Counted from the first letter of the stretch, positions 7,151 through 16,819 are shown. The stretch is 33,363 nt of DNA from Ignavibacteriales bacterium UBA1304 (GCA_002307295.1 DBTY01000010.1:1-33363); one strand, 5' to 3'. The notes: generated from the letters alone by a model not told the origin. Numbers and translations: made by a program.

Positions 7151-8401
7151 ATGAGACAGCTTTACTTAAATCCCGCTCAAATAATTACCGTTAATACTAA
7201 CGGGTTAAATTATAAACGAGGCGGCGAAATGAGTAATATTTCTCCAATTTCCGGTTATTCTATAGTTGCAGAAAACGGAATGATTAAAGATTTTATTCCG
7301 TCCTCATCCGCATACAAATCTTCTTTTGACGAAACAATTGATCTTGCCGGGAAGATTATTTTACCCGGCTTTACGGACTGTCATACTCACCTGGTTTTTG
7401 CCGGTTCAAGAGCCGGAGAACTTTGTAAAAGACTACAGGGAAAAACTTACGAAGAGATTGCCGCAACTGGAGGCGGTATTAATTCTACAGTTACAGCCGT
7501 AAGAAACGCCTCTAAGGAACATCTGTTTAACTCCGCAGGCGATAACATCAAACTTCTTATATCTCAAGGAGTTACGTCTCTTGAAATAAAAAGCGGCTAC
7601 GGGTTAGATTTTGAAAACGAGATTAAAATTCTTGAAGTTATAAAATCCCTGCAGCAACATTTTCCAATTGATATTATGCCTACTTTTTTGGGCGCTCATA
7701 CTTTCCCAACAGAATATACAAACGATCATTCCGGCTATTTGGATATAATTATTAACAAACTTCTGCCATACGTAACCCAAAACAAACTTGCTGAGTTTTG
7801 CGACGCTTTTTGCGAAGCTTCCGCTTTTTCGGCAGAAGAAACCGAAAAGGTTTTTTATGCAGCCGCTAAACTTGGAATAAAAATAAAATTGCATTCCGAG
7901 CAGTTTAACAATTTAGGCGGCATTGACGCAGGTTTTAAATACAAAGCCGCGAGCATAGACCATCTTGAAGTTATAAAAAGCACAGATATTGCTAAATTTA
8001 CAGATTCCGAAACTGTTGCTGTTTTACTGCCGGGCGTTTCGTTTTTTCTGGATTACGATTTTGCTCCCGCGCGTAAACTGATTGATAATAACGCTATTGT
8101 TGCGCTTGCTTCGGATTTTAATCCGGGTTCGTGTCATATTAATAACTTGAGCCTTATAGTGGGGCTTGCAGCGCTAAAGATGCGCCTGACTACCGAAGAG
8201 ATAATTTCGGCTTTTACTATTAATGCGGCAAAAGCTATCGGAATTCAGGATAAAACAGGCAGTATTGAACCTGGCAAACAGGCAGATTTTGCCGTCTTTA
8301 ACGCGGAGGATTTTTCGGAGCTGCTTTATAATATGGGTTCCAACCTAAACTATATGACCGTAAAAAAAGGACAGACTATTTACAAGGCAATTGATAAATG
8401 A
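7151..8401 (+). CDS. hutI: Imidazolonepropionase
   Basis: 416 residues, normal length. It hydrolyses 4-imidazolone-5-propanoate to N-formimino-L-glutamate, the third step of histidine breakdown. The amidohydrolase metal motif HTH is in DCHTHLVFAGSRAGE (H78 and H80). A metal-binding His is in KLHSEQF near residue 250, and the active-site Asp is in ASDFNPGSCH near 322. The end of the gene overlaps the start of the formiminotransferase gene by 4 nt (ATGA), so they are translationally coupled. hutH and hutU, for the first two steps, are not in the window. Confidence 0.95.
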   Translation: MRQLYLNPAQIITVNTNGLNYKRGGEMSNISPISGYSIVAENGMIKDFIPSSSAYKSSFDETIDLAGKIILPGFTDCHTHLVFAGSRAGELCKRLQGKTYEEIAATGGGINSTVTAVRNASKEHLFNSAGDNIKLLISQGVTSLEIKSGYGLDFENEIKILEVIKSLQQHFPIDIMPTFLGAHTFPTEYTNDHSGYLDIIINKLLPYVTQNKLAEFCDAFCEASAFSAEETEKVFYAAAKLGIKIKLHSEQFNNLGGIDAGFKYKAASIDHLEVIKSTDIAKFTDSETVAVLLPGVSFFLDYDFAPARKLIDNNAIVALASDFNPGSCHINNLSLIVGLAALKMRLTTEEIISAFTINAAKAIGIQDKTGSIEPGKQADFAVFNAEDFSELLYNMGSNLNYMTVKKGQTIYKAIDK

Positions 8402-9414
8402 AAATAATTGAATGCGTTCCTAATTTTAGCGAAGGAAGAAATACTAATACCTTTAAGGCTATGGAAGACTCCGTTGCCGGGATTAATAACGTAAAGCTGC
8501 TTAGTCTTGAACCAGACGGCGATTATAACAGAGTAGTAGTAACTTTAGCCGGCGACGACGAAGGTATTTTAAATGGCGCATTGGCAGTTAGCCGCGCCGC
8601 AGCCGCACATATAGATATGCAGATTCATAAAGGCGTTCATCCGCGCATTGGAGCTATTGACGTAGTTCCTTTTATTCCGGTTAAAAATGCCGATATGCAG
8701 GAGTGTATAAAAATATCGGAAGAATACGGTAAAAGAATCTCGCAAGAATTAAACGTTCCGGTTTATTTATATGAAGCCGCCGCCAGAAACGCTCAGAGAA
8801 AAAACCTTTCGGCAATACGCAGCGGCGAATACGAAGGACTTGAAACAAAGTTAAAAAATGCAGATTGGGTTCCTGATTTTGGAGCTCCTGTTTTTAACAA
8901 AAAGCTTGGCGCAATTGTTACAGGCGCGCGGTTTTTCTTAATTGCTTACAACGTAAATATTATGTCAGCAGATGTTAAATACGCAAAACAAATAGCTGAG
9001 ATTTTAAGAGAATCCGGCAAACCTAAACGGGACGAAAACGGCAAAGTTATTAAAATTAACAGAGCAACAGTAAGAGAACCCGGCCGCCTTAAAAACTTTA
9101 AGGGAATGGGCGTAAGTCTTGATAAATATGGGATTACGCAGGTTTCTATTAACCTTACAAATTATAATATCACTTCCCTTTTTACAGCTTTTGAAGAAGT
9201 AAAAAAAGAAGCTGAAAAACTTGGTGTGCAAACTAACGGAAGCGAAATTATCGGTCTGGTTCCATTAGAAGCGCTTTTACAAACCGGCAGACTTTACGCC
9301 GGATCTGCAAATTATGACGACTCGTCTTTGATTGAAATTGCAAAAGAAAGATTAGGACTTAGCGTTTTAAATCCTTTTATTAACGCAAATAAAATAATTG
9401 ATTATATGATTTAA
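8398..9414 (+). CDS. ftcD: Glutamate formimidoyltransferase
   Basis: 338 residues. It moves the formimino group from N-formimino-glutamate to tetrahydrofolate. The start CVPNFSEGRN is the family signature; the H(P)RIGAIDVVPFIP segment and the later RGFKGMGV-like LKNFKGMGVSLDKYG segment also match the two-domain transferase. In animals it is fused to the cyclodeaminase; here it is separate and followed by it. Overlaps hutI by 4 nt. Confidence 0.94.
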   Translation: MKIIECVPNFSEGRNTNTFKAMEDSVAGINNVKLLSLEPDGDYNRVVVTLAGDDEGILNGALAVSRAAAAHIDMQIHKGVHPRIGAIDVVPFIPVKNADMQECIKISEEYGKRISQELNVPVYLYEAAARNAQRKNLSAIRSGEYEGLETKLKNADWVPDFGAPVFNKKLGAIVTGARFFLIAYNVNIMSADVKYAKQIAEILRESGKPKRDENGKVIKINRATVREPGRLKNFKGMGVSLDKYGITQVSINLTNYNITSLFTAFEEVKKEAEKLGVQTNGSEIIGLVPLEALLQTGRLYAGSANYDDSSLIEIAKERLGLSVLNPFINANKIIDYMI

Positions 9415-9425
9415 GGAGGCCCCAA

Positions 9426-10061
9426 ATGGACATCTCAAAACAATTAAATACATATATTTACGAAATCTCGTCAAGCTCCCCTACTCCCGGCGGAGGGAAT
9501 GTTTCTGCTTTTAGCGGCGTTTTGGCATGCTCGCTTGGCATCATGGTTTGCAACTTAACTTACGGCAAAAAAAAATATCACGATGTTGAAGAAGAATTGA
9601 AAGAGGTTCAGCAAAAGCTTGAATCTTCAAGTAAGGAACTTCTCAGTCTTGCAGAAAAGGATAACGAAGCGTTTAATTCCGTTATGGAAGCTTTTAAACT
9701 CCCTAAAGGAACTGAAGAACAAATAAAGGAACGCAGCAAAAAAATAGACGAAGCTACTTTTCAGGCGGCCAAAATTCCAGCAGACGTTATTGAGCTTTGC
9801 GAATACGTACTGCCCCTTTTAACGCTTATTGAAGAAAAAGGAAATCAAAATTCTCTTTCAGACGTTGGAGTAGCCGTTTCTCTTTTAAATACCGCTGTTC
9901 AGGGCGCATATTATAATGTCCTAATCAATTGTTCAGTCCTTAATATGGAGCATGAGCACATTTCCGATTTAATGAGCAGGGCCGACCTGCTGCACAACTC
10001 TCTTACGGCAAAATGTTCGGAAATTTCTAATAATCTAATAAATAAACTGAGTAAAAAATGA
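9426..10061 (+). CDS. fchA: Formimidotetrahydrofolate cyclodeaminase
   Basis: 211 residues, all-helical family. It converts formimino-THF to methenyl-THF plus ammonia, feeding one-carbon metabolism. The signature SSSPTPGGGNVSAFSG occurs at the start, and DVGVAVSLLNTAVQGAYYNV near residue 160. A strong AAGGAGG site lies just before the ATG (about 9414-9420). Its end overlaps the namZ start by 4 nt. Confidence 0.93.
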   Translation: MDISKQLNTYIYEISSSSPTPGGGNVSAFSGVLACSLGIMVCNLTYGKKKYHDVEEELKEVQQKLESSSKELLSLAEKDNEAFNSVMEAFKLPKGTEEQIKERSKKIDEATFQAAKIPADVIELCEYVLPLLTLIEEKGNQNSLSDVGVAVSLLNTAVQGAYYNVLINCSVLNMEHEHISDLMSRADLLHNSLTAKCSEISNNLINKLSKK

Positions 10062-11293
10062 AAAAACTTGTCCTACTGTTTACTATTCTTGCATTCTCTT
10101 TTACTTTTTGTCAAAAACCAAAAGTTAAAACAGGCATAGAAGTTTTGGAAGCTACTAATTTTAAAATATTAAAAGGCAAAAAAGTCGGATTAATTACAAA
10201 TCCTACCGGAGTAGACAGCAAATTAAAATCTACAGTCGACATACTAAACGAATCAAACGTATGCAAAGTAGTAGCCTTATACGGGCCGGAACACGGCGTT
10301 AGAGGCGACTTTTCCGCAGGCGACTCTGTAGGCAACACCGTGGACAAAGCGACCGGGATACCCCTCTATTCGCTTTATGGCAAGAACCATAAGCCTTCCC
10401 CTGAAATATTGAAAGGCATTGACGTATTAGTCTACGACATTCAGGATATTGGCTGCCGTTCTTACACTTACATCAGCACCATGGGGCTTGCAATGGAAGC
10501 CGCCGCTGAAAACAACATTGAGTTCGTAGTATTGGATAGACCTAATCCTTTAGGCGGTAAAAAAGTTGAGGGAAATATTACTGAAGATAAGTATATTTCT
10601 TTTGTTAGTCAGTACAAAATACCTTACGTATACGGTTTAACCTGCGGCGAACTTGCTAAAATGCTCAACGGCGAAGGAATGCTTAAAAACGGAGTTAAAT
10701 GCAAACTTACTGTTGTGCCTATGAAGGGCTGGAAACGAAAAATGTCTTTTGACGAAACTGGTTTGCCATGGGTTCCTACCTCGCCGCATATCCCAAATGC
10801 TGAAACTGCAAAGTATTATGTAACTACCGGGATTCTTGGCGAGCTTGAAGTGGTTTCCGAAGGCGTCGGCTATCCTATCCCTTTCCAGACTTTTGCAGCC
10901 GACTGGATTGACGCTAATTCATTAGCCAATAAAATGAACGCGCTTAATATAAAAGGCGTATCTTTCCGTCCAATCCATTTTAAGCCTTATTATGGAACGC
11001 TTGCAAAAAAAGAAATTCACGGCGTGCAGATTTATATAAAGGACTTCAACAAGTTTAACGCTACCGCGCTGCAATTTCAGTTCATGCAGGTAAACAACCA
11101 GCTTTACCCAAATAAAAATTTGTTTAAGCTTACCGATACATCGCGCACTAATATGTTTGATAAAGTCTGCGGCGCTGATAATATACGCAAGTTGTTTTCT
11201 CAAAATTTTCAGTATAGCGATATTCAGAAATATTTAGAAAAAGACGTAAAAAGTTTTTGTAATAAATCAAAAAGATACTATTTATATAAATAA
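10058..11293 (+). CDS. namZ: Exo-beta-N-acetylmuramidase NamZ family (DUF1343), probable lipoprotein
   Basis: 411 residues. An N-terminal signal peptide has a possible lipidation Cys at residue 18. The DUF1343 pattern is clear: KKVGLITNPTGVD, LYGPEHGVRGD, VYDIQDIGCRSYTYISTMG, DRPNPLGG, and LPWVPTSPHIP. This family releases N-acetylmuramic acid from peptidoglycan fragments. Placement directly after the histidine-degradation genes with a 4-nt overlap implies one transcript, though the pathways are not linked. The C-terminal DUF1343-C part is complete. Confidence 0.9.
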   Translation: MKKLVLLFTILAFSFTFCQKPKVKTGIEVLEATNFKILKGKKVGLITNPTGVDSKLKSTVDILNESNVCKVVALYGPEHGVRGDFSAGDSVGNTVDKATGIPLYSLYGKNHKPSPEILKGIDVLVYDIQDIGCRSYTYISTMGLAMEAAAENNIEFVVLDRPNPLGGKKVEGNITEDKYISFVSQYKIPYVYGLTCGELAKMLNGEGMLKNGVKCKLTVVPMKGWKRKMSFDETGLPWVPTSPHIPNAETAKYYVTTGILGELEVVSEGVGYPIPFQTFAADWIDANSLANKMNALNIKGVSFRPIHFKPYYGTLAKKEIHGVQIYIKDFNKFNATALQFQFMQVNNQLYPNKNLFKLTDTSRTNMFDKVCGADNIRKLFSQNFQYSDIQKYLEKDVKSFCNKSKRYYLYK

Positions 11294-11609
11294 TCTTTAT
11301 CTTTGTGGATAAGATTTTGTTTCTTATTTTATTTTACTACCTATATTTCAGTCAGAGATATGCTGAGGGCAGCGTATCTCTGACGTTTCGTCAGGAATAA
11401 CCTTCTTTCTTCGTTCCCCCGATTTATTTCTTTTTACATTATAGAAGCATTAACTTCTTTTCCAGCAGACTTAATCAGGACATACTATTTCAACAGGTCC
11501 AAAAGCTATGCGTTAATAATTTATTAATTTGACAATTGAAAAGCATATTTATATATTACGTGTACGTTCACGTATATATTTATAACAACCATACGTTAAG
11601 GTACAGTAA
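11294..11609. other. Intergenic region with overlapping hairpins and the MerR promoter
   Basis: About 315 bp without a gene. It holds a strong 15-bp hairpin (11351-11365 with 11370-11384), a second hairpin that shares its 3' arm (CTGACG-TTT-CGTCAG, 11380-11394), and, near the right end, the promoter and operator of the MerR gene. Neither hairpin is followed by a T run on either strand, so a simple terminator is unlikely. Confidence 0.5.
11529..11580 (+). promoter_or_regulatory. Sigma70-like promoter with palindromic operator for the MerR-type gene
   Basis: TTGACA at 11529-11534 and TATATT at 11552-11557 are 17 bp apart, close to the bacterial consensus. Directly over and after the -10 lies an inverted repeat, TACGTG (11557-11562) and CACGTA (11569-11574), with AT-rich flanks that continue the symmetry. 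The placement fits self-repression by the regulator encoded at 11610. Confidence 0.7.
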
Positions 11610-12302
11610 ATGTCAGATTTATTCCTGGTTAGCGAATTATCGGCAAAACTTGGCGTCTCCGACGCCCAGATTCTTGAATGGGAAAAAGGAAAGCTTATTA
11701 AAGCGGCCGGATTTACCGAAACAAAAGATCCTTATTTTTCCGCAAGCGTTATAAAAGACTGCGGAACAATTATCAACCTGACCAAATTAGGCTATCCTTT
11801 GCCTGCAATATATAAAATTATTAAAAAAGTAGGCCTCCCCAACTCTAAAGCCGCCAAAGAACTAAAAACAAAAGGCAAATACCTAACAATAGGCGAACTT
11901 GCCGATAGAATTGCAGTCTCGCCCCGCACTATAAAACACTGGGAAGATAAAGGGATTATAGAATCGGACATGAGAAGCGAAGGCGGGTTTAGACTCTTCT
12001 TAGAAAATTACGTCTTCTTTTGCAGCCTTATTCTTGATCTTCAAAATTTTGGTTATACACTTGATGAAATTAAAGTAATTTCCGATTATTTCAGAGACTT
12101 TTTAGAATTTCAGTCCGACGTTTATAAATACGACCCGGAATTTGTAACTCAAAAACTTAACCTTATGACTCAGGAAATTGACCGCCTTTTTAACACTACT
12201 AAAAAACTCTTGGAAGGAATTGACCGCTGGAAAGGTTTGTTAAAAAGTAAAGAAAAAGAAATAAAAGTACTTAAAACAAAAAACAGCAGGAGAAACGCTT
12301 GA
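11610..12302 (+). CDS. MerR-type regulator with two tandem helix-turn-helix domains
   Basis: 230 residues. The first MerR-like winged helix covers about 1-75 (LVSELSAKLGVSDAQILEWEKG ...). The second covers about 88-160 (LTIGELADRIAVSPRTIKHWEDKGIIESD ... GGFRLF), which is the more typical one. A helical, probably coiled-coil tail follows (LNLMTQEIDRLFNTTKKLLEGI to the end), ending in a basic tip. No metal-binding Cys cluster is seen, so it is not a classic metal sensor. The gene ends on a TGA that overlaps the TTG start of the hydrolase gene, so the pair is coupled. Confidence 0.8.
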   Translation: MSDLFLVSELSAKLGVSDAQILEWEKGKLIKAAGFTETKDPYFSASVIKDCGTIINLTKLGYPLPAIYKIIKKVGLPNSKAAKELKTKGKYLTIGELADRIAVSPRTIKHWEDKGIIESDMRSEGGFRLFLENYVFFCSLILDLQNFGYTLDEIKVISDYFRDFLEFQSDVYKYDPEFVTQKLNLMTQEIDRLFNTTKKLLEGIDRWKGLLKSKEKEIKVLKTKNSRRNA

Positions 12303-13522
12303 GCTATTTTGAAAAATGTGCGACGCTCAAAAAGATAAGAGAAAATCATTCTGCGTCTGAAATTAAAGATAAAGATTTTGAACTAGTAGATCAGAATTTT
12401 GTATCTAAACAATTAATTGGGGATCAAAACGTTATCAAGACAGGCAATAAAAGCGCCGTCTTCAATGCGCTGTTAAGCTATTATCTTCAAAATAATTCTT
12501 TTTCCAATAGTTACATTTTCAGAAACCTGAACGCTCCGGATAACAGTTTTGAAGAAAACTATAATTTCACTTATTCAATTTTACGGAAAAAGAATTCTTT
12601 AAAAAGCGGATCGGCAATAATACTGCTCCACGGATTGAACGAAAAAAACTGGGATAAGTATCTCCCGTGGGCTCAATACCTGTTGGAAAAAACAGGACGC
12701 CCTGTAATTATGTTTCCAATCGCCTACCATATGAACCGGGCTCCAAAAGAATGGAGCAATCCGCGTTTGATGTCGCAGGTTTCAAAAGAAAGGAAAAAGC
12801 TTTTTCCAAATTTAGACGCTTCTACATTTGTTAATGCTGCTCTTAGTACTCGGCTTCAGTTCTCGCCGGAAAGATTTTTCTTATCGGGGCTGCAAAGTCT
12901 GTATGACGTTATTCATTTGGTGGAAACCATCCGGGATAATGAAAATCCATATATTTCTAAAGACGCTGAAATTGATTTTTTTGGATATTCAATCGGCGGA
13001 TTTTTTGGGCAGATATTATTAATGAGCAATCCGCAAAACCTGTTCGGAGATTCCCGTCTATTAATTTTTTGCGGCGGAGCCACTTTAGATTTTACGACTC
13101 CAATATCGCGCGCGATAATAGACAGCGAAGCTGCTATTTCTCTTAAGAATTTTTTTCTTGAAGGTTTTGAAGAAAACATGAAAACAAACGAATCGTTTCA
13201 TTCAATATTTGCAAGGTCCGAAGAGATTGGCATCGCTTTCCAAAGCATGATAAACAGCGACAAATTAATTTCTTTTAGAAACGCCATTCTTACCGGAATG
13301 AAAGACAGAATACGAATACTAGGACTTGAAAAGGACGGCGTTTTCCGCCCAAAAAACATTGCGCATAATTTTCCGGGCAGGCTTTCGCATTGCCTCAAGT
13401 TCATGGATTTTAATTTCAGCTATTCGCACGAAACCCCTTTCCCGCTATTGGACAAAATTGAAAATGAAGTGAACAACGCGTTTGAGACGGTTTTATCGTA
13501 TTCGGCTTCGTTCCTTGCCTGA
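12299..13522 (+). CDS. Alpha/beta hydrolase, DUF6051-like
   Basis: 407 residues from a TTG start that overlaps the MerR stop by 4 nt. The core shows ILLHGLNEKNWDKY at about 108 (oxyanion region) and the nucleophile elbow FGYSIGG with Ser at about 231. Candidate catalytic His residues lie near the C-terminus (LSHCLKF, FSYSHE). The substrate is unknown. Next-door MerR regulators with such hydrolases are seen in Bacteroidota, by memory rather than by search. Confidence 0.7.
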   Translation: MSYFEKCATLKKIRENHSASEIKDKDFELVDQNFVSKQLIGDQNVIKTGNKSAVFNALLSYYLQNNSFSNSYIFRNLNAPDNSFEENYNFTYSILRKKNSLKSGSAIILLHGLNEKNWDKYLPWAQYLLEKTGRPVIMFPIAYHMNRAPKEWSNPRLMSQVSKERKKLFPNLDASTFVNAALSTRLQFSPERFFLSGLQSLYDVIHLVETIRDNENPYISKDAEIDFFGYSIGGFFGQILLMSNPQNLFGDSRLLIFCGGATLDFTTPISRAIIDSEAAISLKNFFLEGFEENMKTNESFHSIFARSEEIGIAFQSMINSDKLISFRNAILTGMKDRIRILGLEKDGVFRPKNIAHNFPGRLSHCLKFMDFNFSYSHETPFPLLDKIENEVNNAFETVLSYSASFLA

Positions 13523-13528
13523 AAGAAA

Positions 13529-14455
13529 TCAGAGCGAATTGGATTTGCAATTTAACGCAGGCTCCCCTACTTCATATTGAATAGTAGTATGGTCTATTCC
13601 GTATTCGTGATTTAATTCTTTACAGATTTTGCGCGTTAAATCGTCGTCTAAAGTATGCTTATTTTTTATAATATGCACTGTCAGCGCGTTTTCAGTAGCG
13701 CTCATCGCCCAGATATGCAGATCGTGAATTTCTTTTACTTCAGGCAAAGCTCTAAGATATGCGGCTACTTTAGCGGCCTCTATATTTACAGGAACCGCGT
13801 CTAATGCAAGATTAAAAGAGTCCTTTAATAAATTCCACGTTCCTGTTAAAATCACAAACATAATAACAAGACTGATAACGGAATCAATCCAATAAATATG
13901 GGTTTTCAGAATAACAAAACCCGCAATTACAACTCCTACAGAAACTCCGGCGTCAGCGGCCATATGAAGAAACGCGCCTTTAATATTTATATCCTTCTCT
14001 CGGCCTTTCATAAATAAAAATGCAGTTACTCCATTAACAATAGCTCCAATTCCTGCAACAACAATTATAGCGTATCCTTCAACTGGTTCAGGAGTTAATA
14101 AACGCCGAATTGATTCAATGCCTATAGCTCCAATTGCAATTAAAAGCAATATAGCGTTAAACATTGGCGCAAGTATAGAAGTTTTTCTAAAGCCGTAAGT
14201 TCTAAACTGAGTAGGTTGTTTGAGCGCTAAATATGCCGCGCCCCAAGCCAGCAATAATCCAAGAACGTCGCTTAAATTGTGCCCTGCATCAGCAAGTAGA
14301 GCCATTGAGTTTATCATAATGCCGTATATAGCTTCTATAACTAAATATGCGGTATTTATTAAAACGCCTATTGCAAAAGCTTTTGTATAATCGGCCTGAC
14401 CGGCATGGTTGTGATTGTGCGAATGATTATGGTTATGCGAGCTATTATTTTCCAT
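13529..14455 (-). CDS. Cation diffusion facilitator (zinc/cadmium/cobalt efflux, CzcD/ZitB-like)
   Basis: 308 residues. A His-rich N-terminus (residues 6-17) precedes about six membrane segments. The metal-site motifs are ADAGHNLSD at about 36-44 in TM2 and HMAADAG in TM5. A cytoplasmic C-terminal domain follows with HDLHIWAMSATENALTVHI. It pumps divalent metal ions out in exchange for protons. It lies 51 nt downstream of a hybrid histidine kinase on the same strand, and its stop faces the DUF6051 gene stop with a gap of 6 nt. Confidence 0.93.
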   Translation of the reverse strand: MENNSSHNHNHSHNHNHAGQADYTKAFAIGVLINTAYLVIEAIYGIMINSMALLADAGHNLSDVLGLLLAWGAAYLALKQPTQFRTYGFRKTSILAPMFNAILLLIAIGAIGIESIRRLLTPEPVEGYAIIVVAGIGAIVNGVTAFLFMKGREKDINIKGAFLHMAADAGVSVGVVIAGFVILKTHIYWIDSVISLVIMFVILTGTWNLLKDSFNLALDAVPVNIEAAKVAAYLRALPEVKEIHDLHIWAMSATENALTVHIIKNKHTLDDDLTRKICKELNHEYGIDHTTIQYEVGEPALNCKSNSL

Positions 14456-14506
14456 GTTTATATATTTTTTTAAAGCGGCTTAATTAACTCTTTAATGCCG
14501 CAAATT

Positions 14507-16480
14507 TCATTCAAAGTTATTCTGAATTATTTGGTTTATAAGATTTATAATATCAGCTTTTTCAAATGGTTTAGCAATATAATAAGACATCCCTTCGGCA
14601 AGCAGATGTTCTTTATCGCCATACATTGCGTATCCTGTTACAGCAATGATAGGCGTTTTTTCATATCCGCTAATTTTGCGAATTTCCTTTGCCGTTTCAA
14701 TTCCGTTTATTCCGCTCCCCAAATTGATATCAGCCATAATAATTGGATATTTTTTCTCGCGAGCCATTTGAAGCCCCTGTTCTCCTGTGTTTGCATAATC
14801 CACAGAACAAATTTTCTTTAGAAACAATTCTACAACGTCTTTATTTACGACGTTATCCTCTATCAATAAAATAGAAAAAGACGAGTTGTTCTTTGCGCCT
14901 GAAATTTCCGGTTTTTCTATTTTCTTAACTTCAATTTTAGGTTTTTCTTCATTTAGCAAGGGGAATTTTACAGTAAAAACTGATCCCTTGCCTAATTCGC
15001 TTTCAACAGAAATTTTACCGTCAAGAAGCGTGACTAATTTTTGAACTAATGAAAGCCCTAATCCGGAACCTTCATAATATCTGCCGTACCCTTCGCTAAC
15101 CTGCCTAAACTCCTGGAATATCATTTTTTGATGTTCTTTCTGAATGCCAATTCCGGTATCTGCCACGTTAATTACGCCGAAATAATTTCCATTATTTTTT
15201 TCATTTACAACCTCAACGGTAACTTTTCCATTCGAAGTAAATTTAACGGCATTTTCAACAAGATTGTGGATAATAATGTAAAGATATTTTTCAGAACCGG
15301 CTACCAAAACAGCTTCAGACGAAGTTTGTAAATCGATAGGAACATTCTTTAGCGCGCTATTATTTTCGCATTCTTTAACCGCCGCTGCAGCGATTGTATT
15401 TAAGTCAATTTTTAATAATGGATTAGAATTAAATGTAGAATCCAGCTGAGTATATTCAAGTATTGAATCAAGGGTTCCAAGCAGCCGTTTGCCCGAAATC
15501 ATAATATCCACAGCCATTTTAATTTTATCTAATTCTTCTAATTCGTCTGCAAGAACAGTGGAAAGCCCAAGGATACCATTTAAGGGAGTCCTAAATTCGT
15601 GGCTCATATTTGCAAGAAAATTAGATTTAAGCCGGTTCATTTCTTCCGCTTTTTCTTTCGCTTCAAGAAGCTCCTGTTCAATTTTTTTTCTTGCGGTAAT
15701 ATTTGTAATTGTACCTGCCGCCCTGACAGGTTTCCCATTTATATCACGCTCCACAACTTTTCCCCGGTCGAGCGTCCAAACATATCCCCCCGTCTTAGTA
15801 ATTTTTCGGTATTCAACGCTATATATTTCCGTTGTGCCGTCAAAATGCGCATATAATGTATTCAAAACCAAACTCATATCGTCAGGATGAATTAGTTTCT
15901 TCCAAAAAACAATATTTTTTGCTTCTGGTTCATTCTCTTCATACCCCAGCATTTTAAGCAGCGAGCGGCTGAAAATTGTTTTACCGGAAGGAATATGCCA
16001 ATCCCAAAAGCCTGCGTCAGTCCCTTCCAAAGCTATAGCAAGCCGTTTTTCGCTATCTACTAATTCTTCCTGATTTTTCTCTTTTTCTAATTTTAGTTTT
16101 TGAATTTCAACGGCAGATTCTACCGCCTGACTAATTCTTATAATGTGTTCTTTAATAACATAATCGGTTGCGCCCGCTTTCATACATTCCACGGCAATAT
16201 CTTCGTTAAGCGAGCCGGTAAGCATAATAAATGGCGTTTCAGGAGCATGCAGTTTGCATATTTTCAGAGCGGACATACCGTCAAACTCTGGCAGCGAATA
16301 ATCGGAAATAATTATATCGGGACAATAAGATTTTAGCGCAAGAAGCAATTCGCTTTCTCTTTCAACTCTTCTGAATACAAACTCCCCTTTTGCTTTCTTT
16401 AGCTCTTTTTCAAGAAGTAAAAAATCGTTTATATTGTCTTCCACATGTAGAATTTTCGTTTTATTTCCCATATCCAGCAT
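14507..16480 (-). CDS. Hybrid sensor histidine kinase (REC-PAS-HisKA-HATPase-REC)
   Basis: 657 residues with no membrane segment, so cytoplasmic. Receiver 1 has ILHVEDN and phospho-Asp60 (ISDYSLP). A PAS/PAC unit spans about 145-270 (GTDAGFWDWHIPSG to GTITNITARKKIE). HisKA has NMSHEFRTPLNG with His294. HATPase shows an N box HNLVENAVKF (about 405), DTGIGI (441) and GSGLGLSLVQ (471). Receiver 2 has LLIEDN and phospho-Asp584 (MADINLG). All key residues are intact. A start at residue 4 (16471) is an equal option. The CDF gene follows, but no direct signal is evident. Confidence 0.92.
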   Translation of the reverse strand: MLDMGNKTKILHVEDNINDFLLLEKELKKAKGEFVFRRVERESELLLALKSYCPDIIISDYSLPEFDGMSALKICKLHAPETPFIMLTGSLNEDIAVECMKAGATDYVIKEHIIRISQAVESAVEIQKLKLEKEKNQEELVDSEKRLAIALEGTDAGFWDWHIPSGKTIFSRSLLKMLGYEENEPEAKNIVFWKKLIHPDDMSLVLNTLYAHFDGTTEIYSVEYRKITKTGGYVWTLDRGKVVERDINGKPVRAAGTITNITARKKIEQELLEAKEKAEEMNRLKSNFLANMSHEFRTPLNGILGLSTVLADELEELDKIKMAVDIMISGKRLLGTLDSILEYTQLDSTFNSNPLLKIDLNTIAAAAVKECENNSALKNVPIDLQTSSEAVLVAGSEKYLYIIIHNLVENAVKFTSNGKVTVEVVNEKNNGNYFGVINVADTGIGIQKEHQKMIFQEFRQVSEGYGRYYEGSGLGLSLVQKLVTLLDGKISVESELGKGSVFTVKFPLLNEEKPKIEVKKIEKPEISGAKNNSSFSILLIEDNVVNKDVVELFLKKICSVDYANTGEQGLQMAREKKYPIIMADINLGSGINGIETAKEIRKISGYEKTPIIAVTGYAMYGDKEHLLAEGMSYYIAKPFEKADIINLINQIIQNNFE

Positions 16481-16819
16481 TTATATAATACCCATTAACC
16501 CTTTCGGTAATTTAATTATGCAAAATGTTATTAAGAGTTTTTTTTATGACAACAATTCCTAATGAAAACGCGATAGTAAAAAATATTTTTTATGCGAATT
16601 GAAACTTACTGTAGTTTCAATTTAGCAAAAAACTTAAATAAATAAAATCAATTTCATTTTTGTTTATATTGCCTATAATGGATTGTTTTTTTCATTGCAT
16701 TTTTAGCGTTATTTCAATTTATTATTTTTAGAAGCTTATTAATTAAGTAAAACTATGAGATTGACTGAAATATCAACAATTAAATATTCAGACAAATTCC
16801 ATATTAACAAGGAAATGAA
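16481..16819. other. Divergent intergenic region with a perfect palindrome
   Basis: About 339 bp, AT-rich, no gene. The inverted repeat AATTGAAACT (16597-16606) and AGTTTCAATT (16613-16622) is perfect with a 6-nt spacer and no T run, so it could be an operator for either divergent gene. Nothing else seen. Confidence 0.45.

Noticed and set aside
15489..15890. Long plus-strand frame inside the histidine kinase gene
   Set aside because: Shadow of the kinase coding sequence, which has all catalytic motifs on the other strand.
16597..16622. CRISPR repeat
   Set aside because: One copy only, no spacers and no cas genes.
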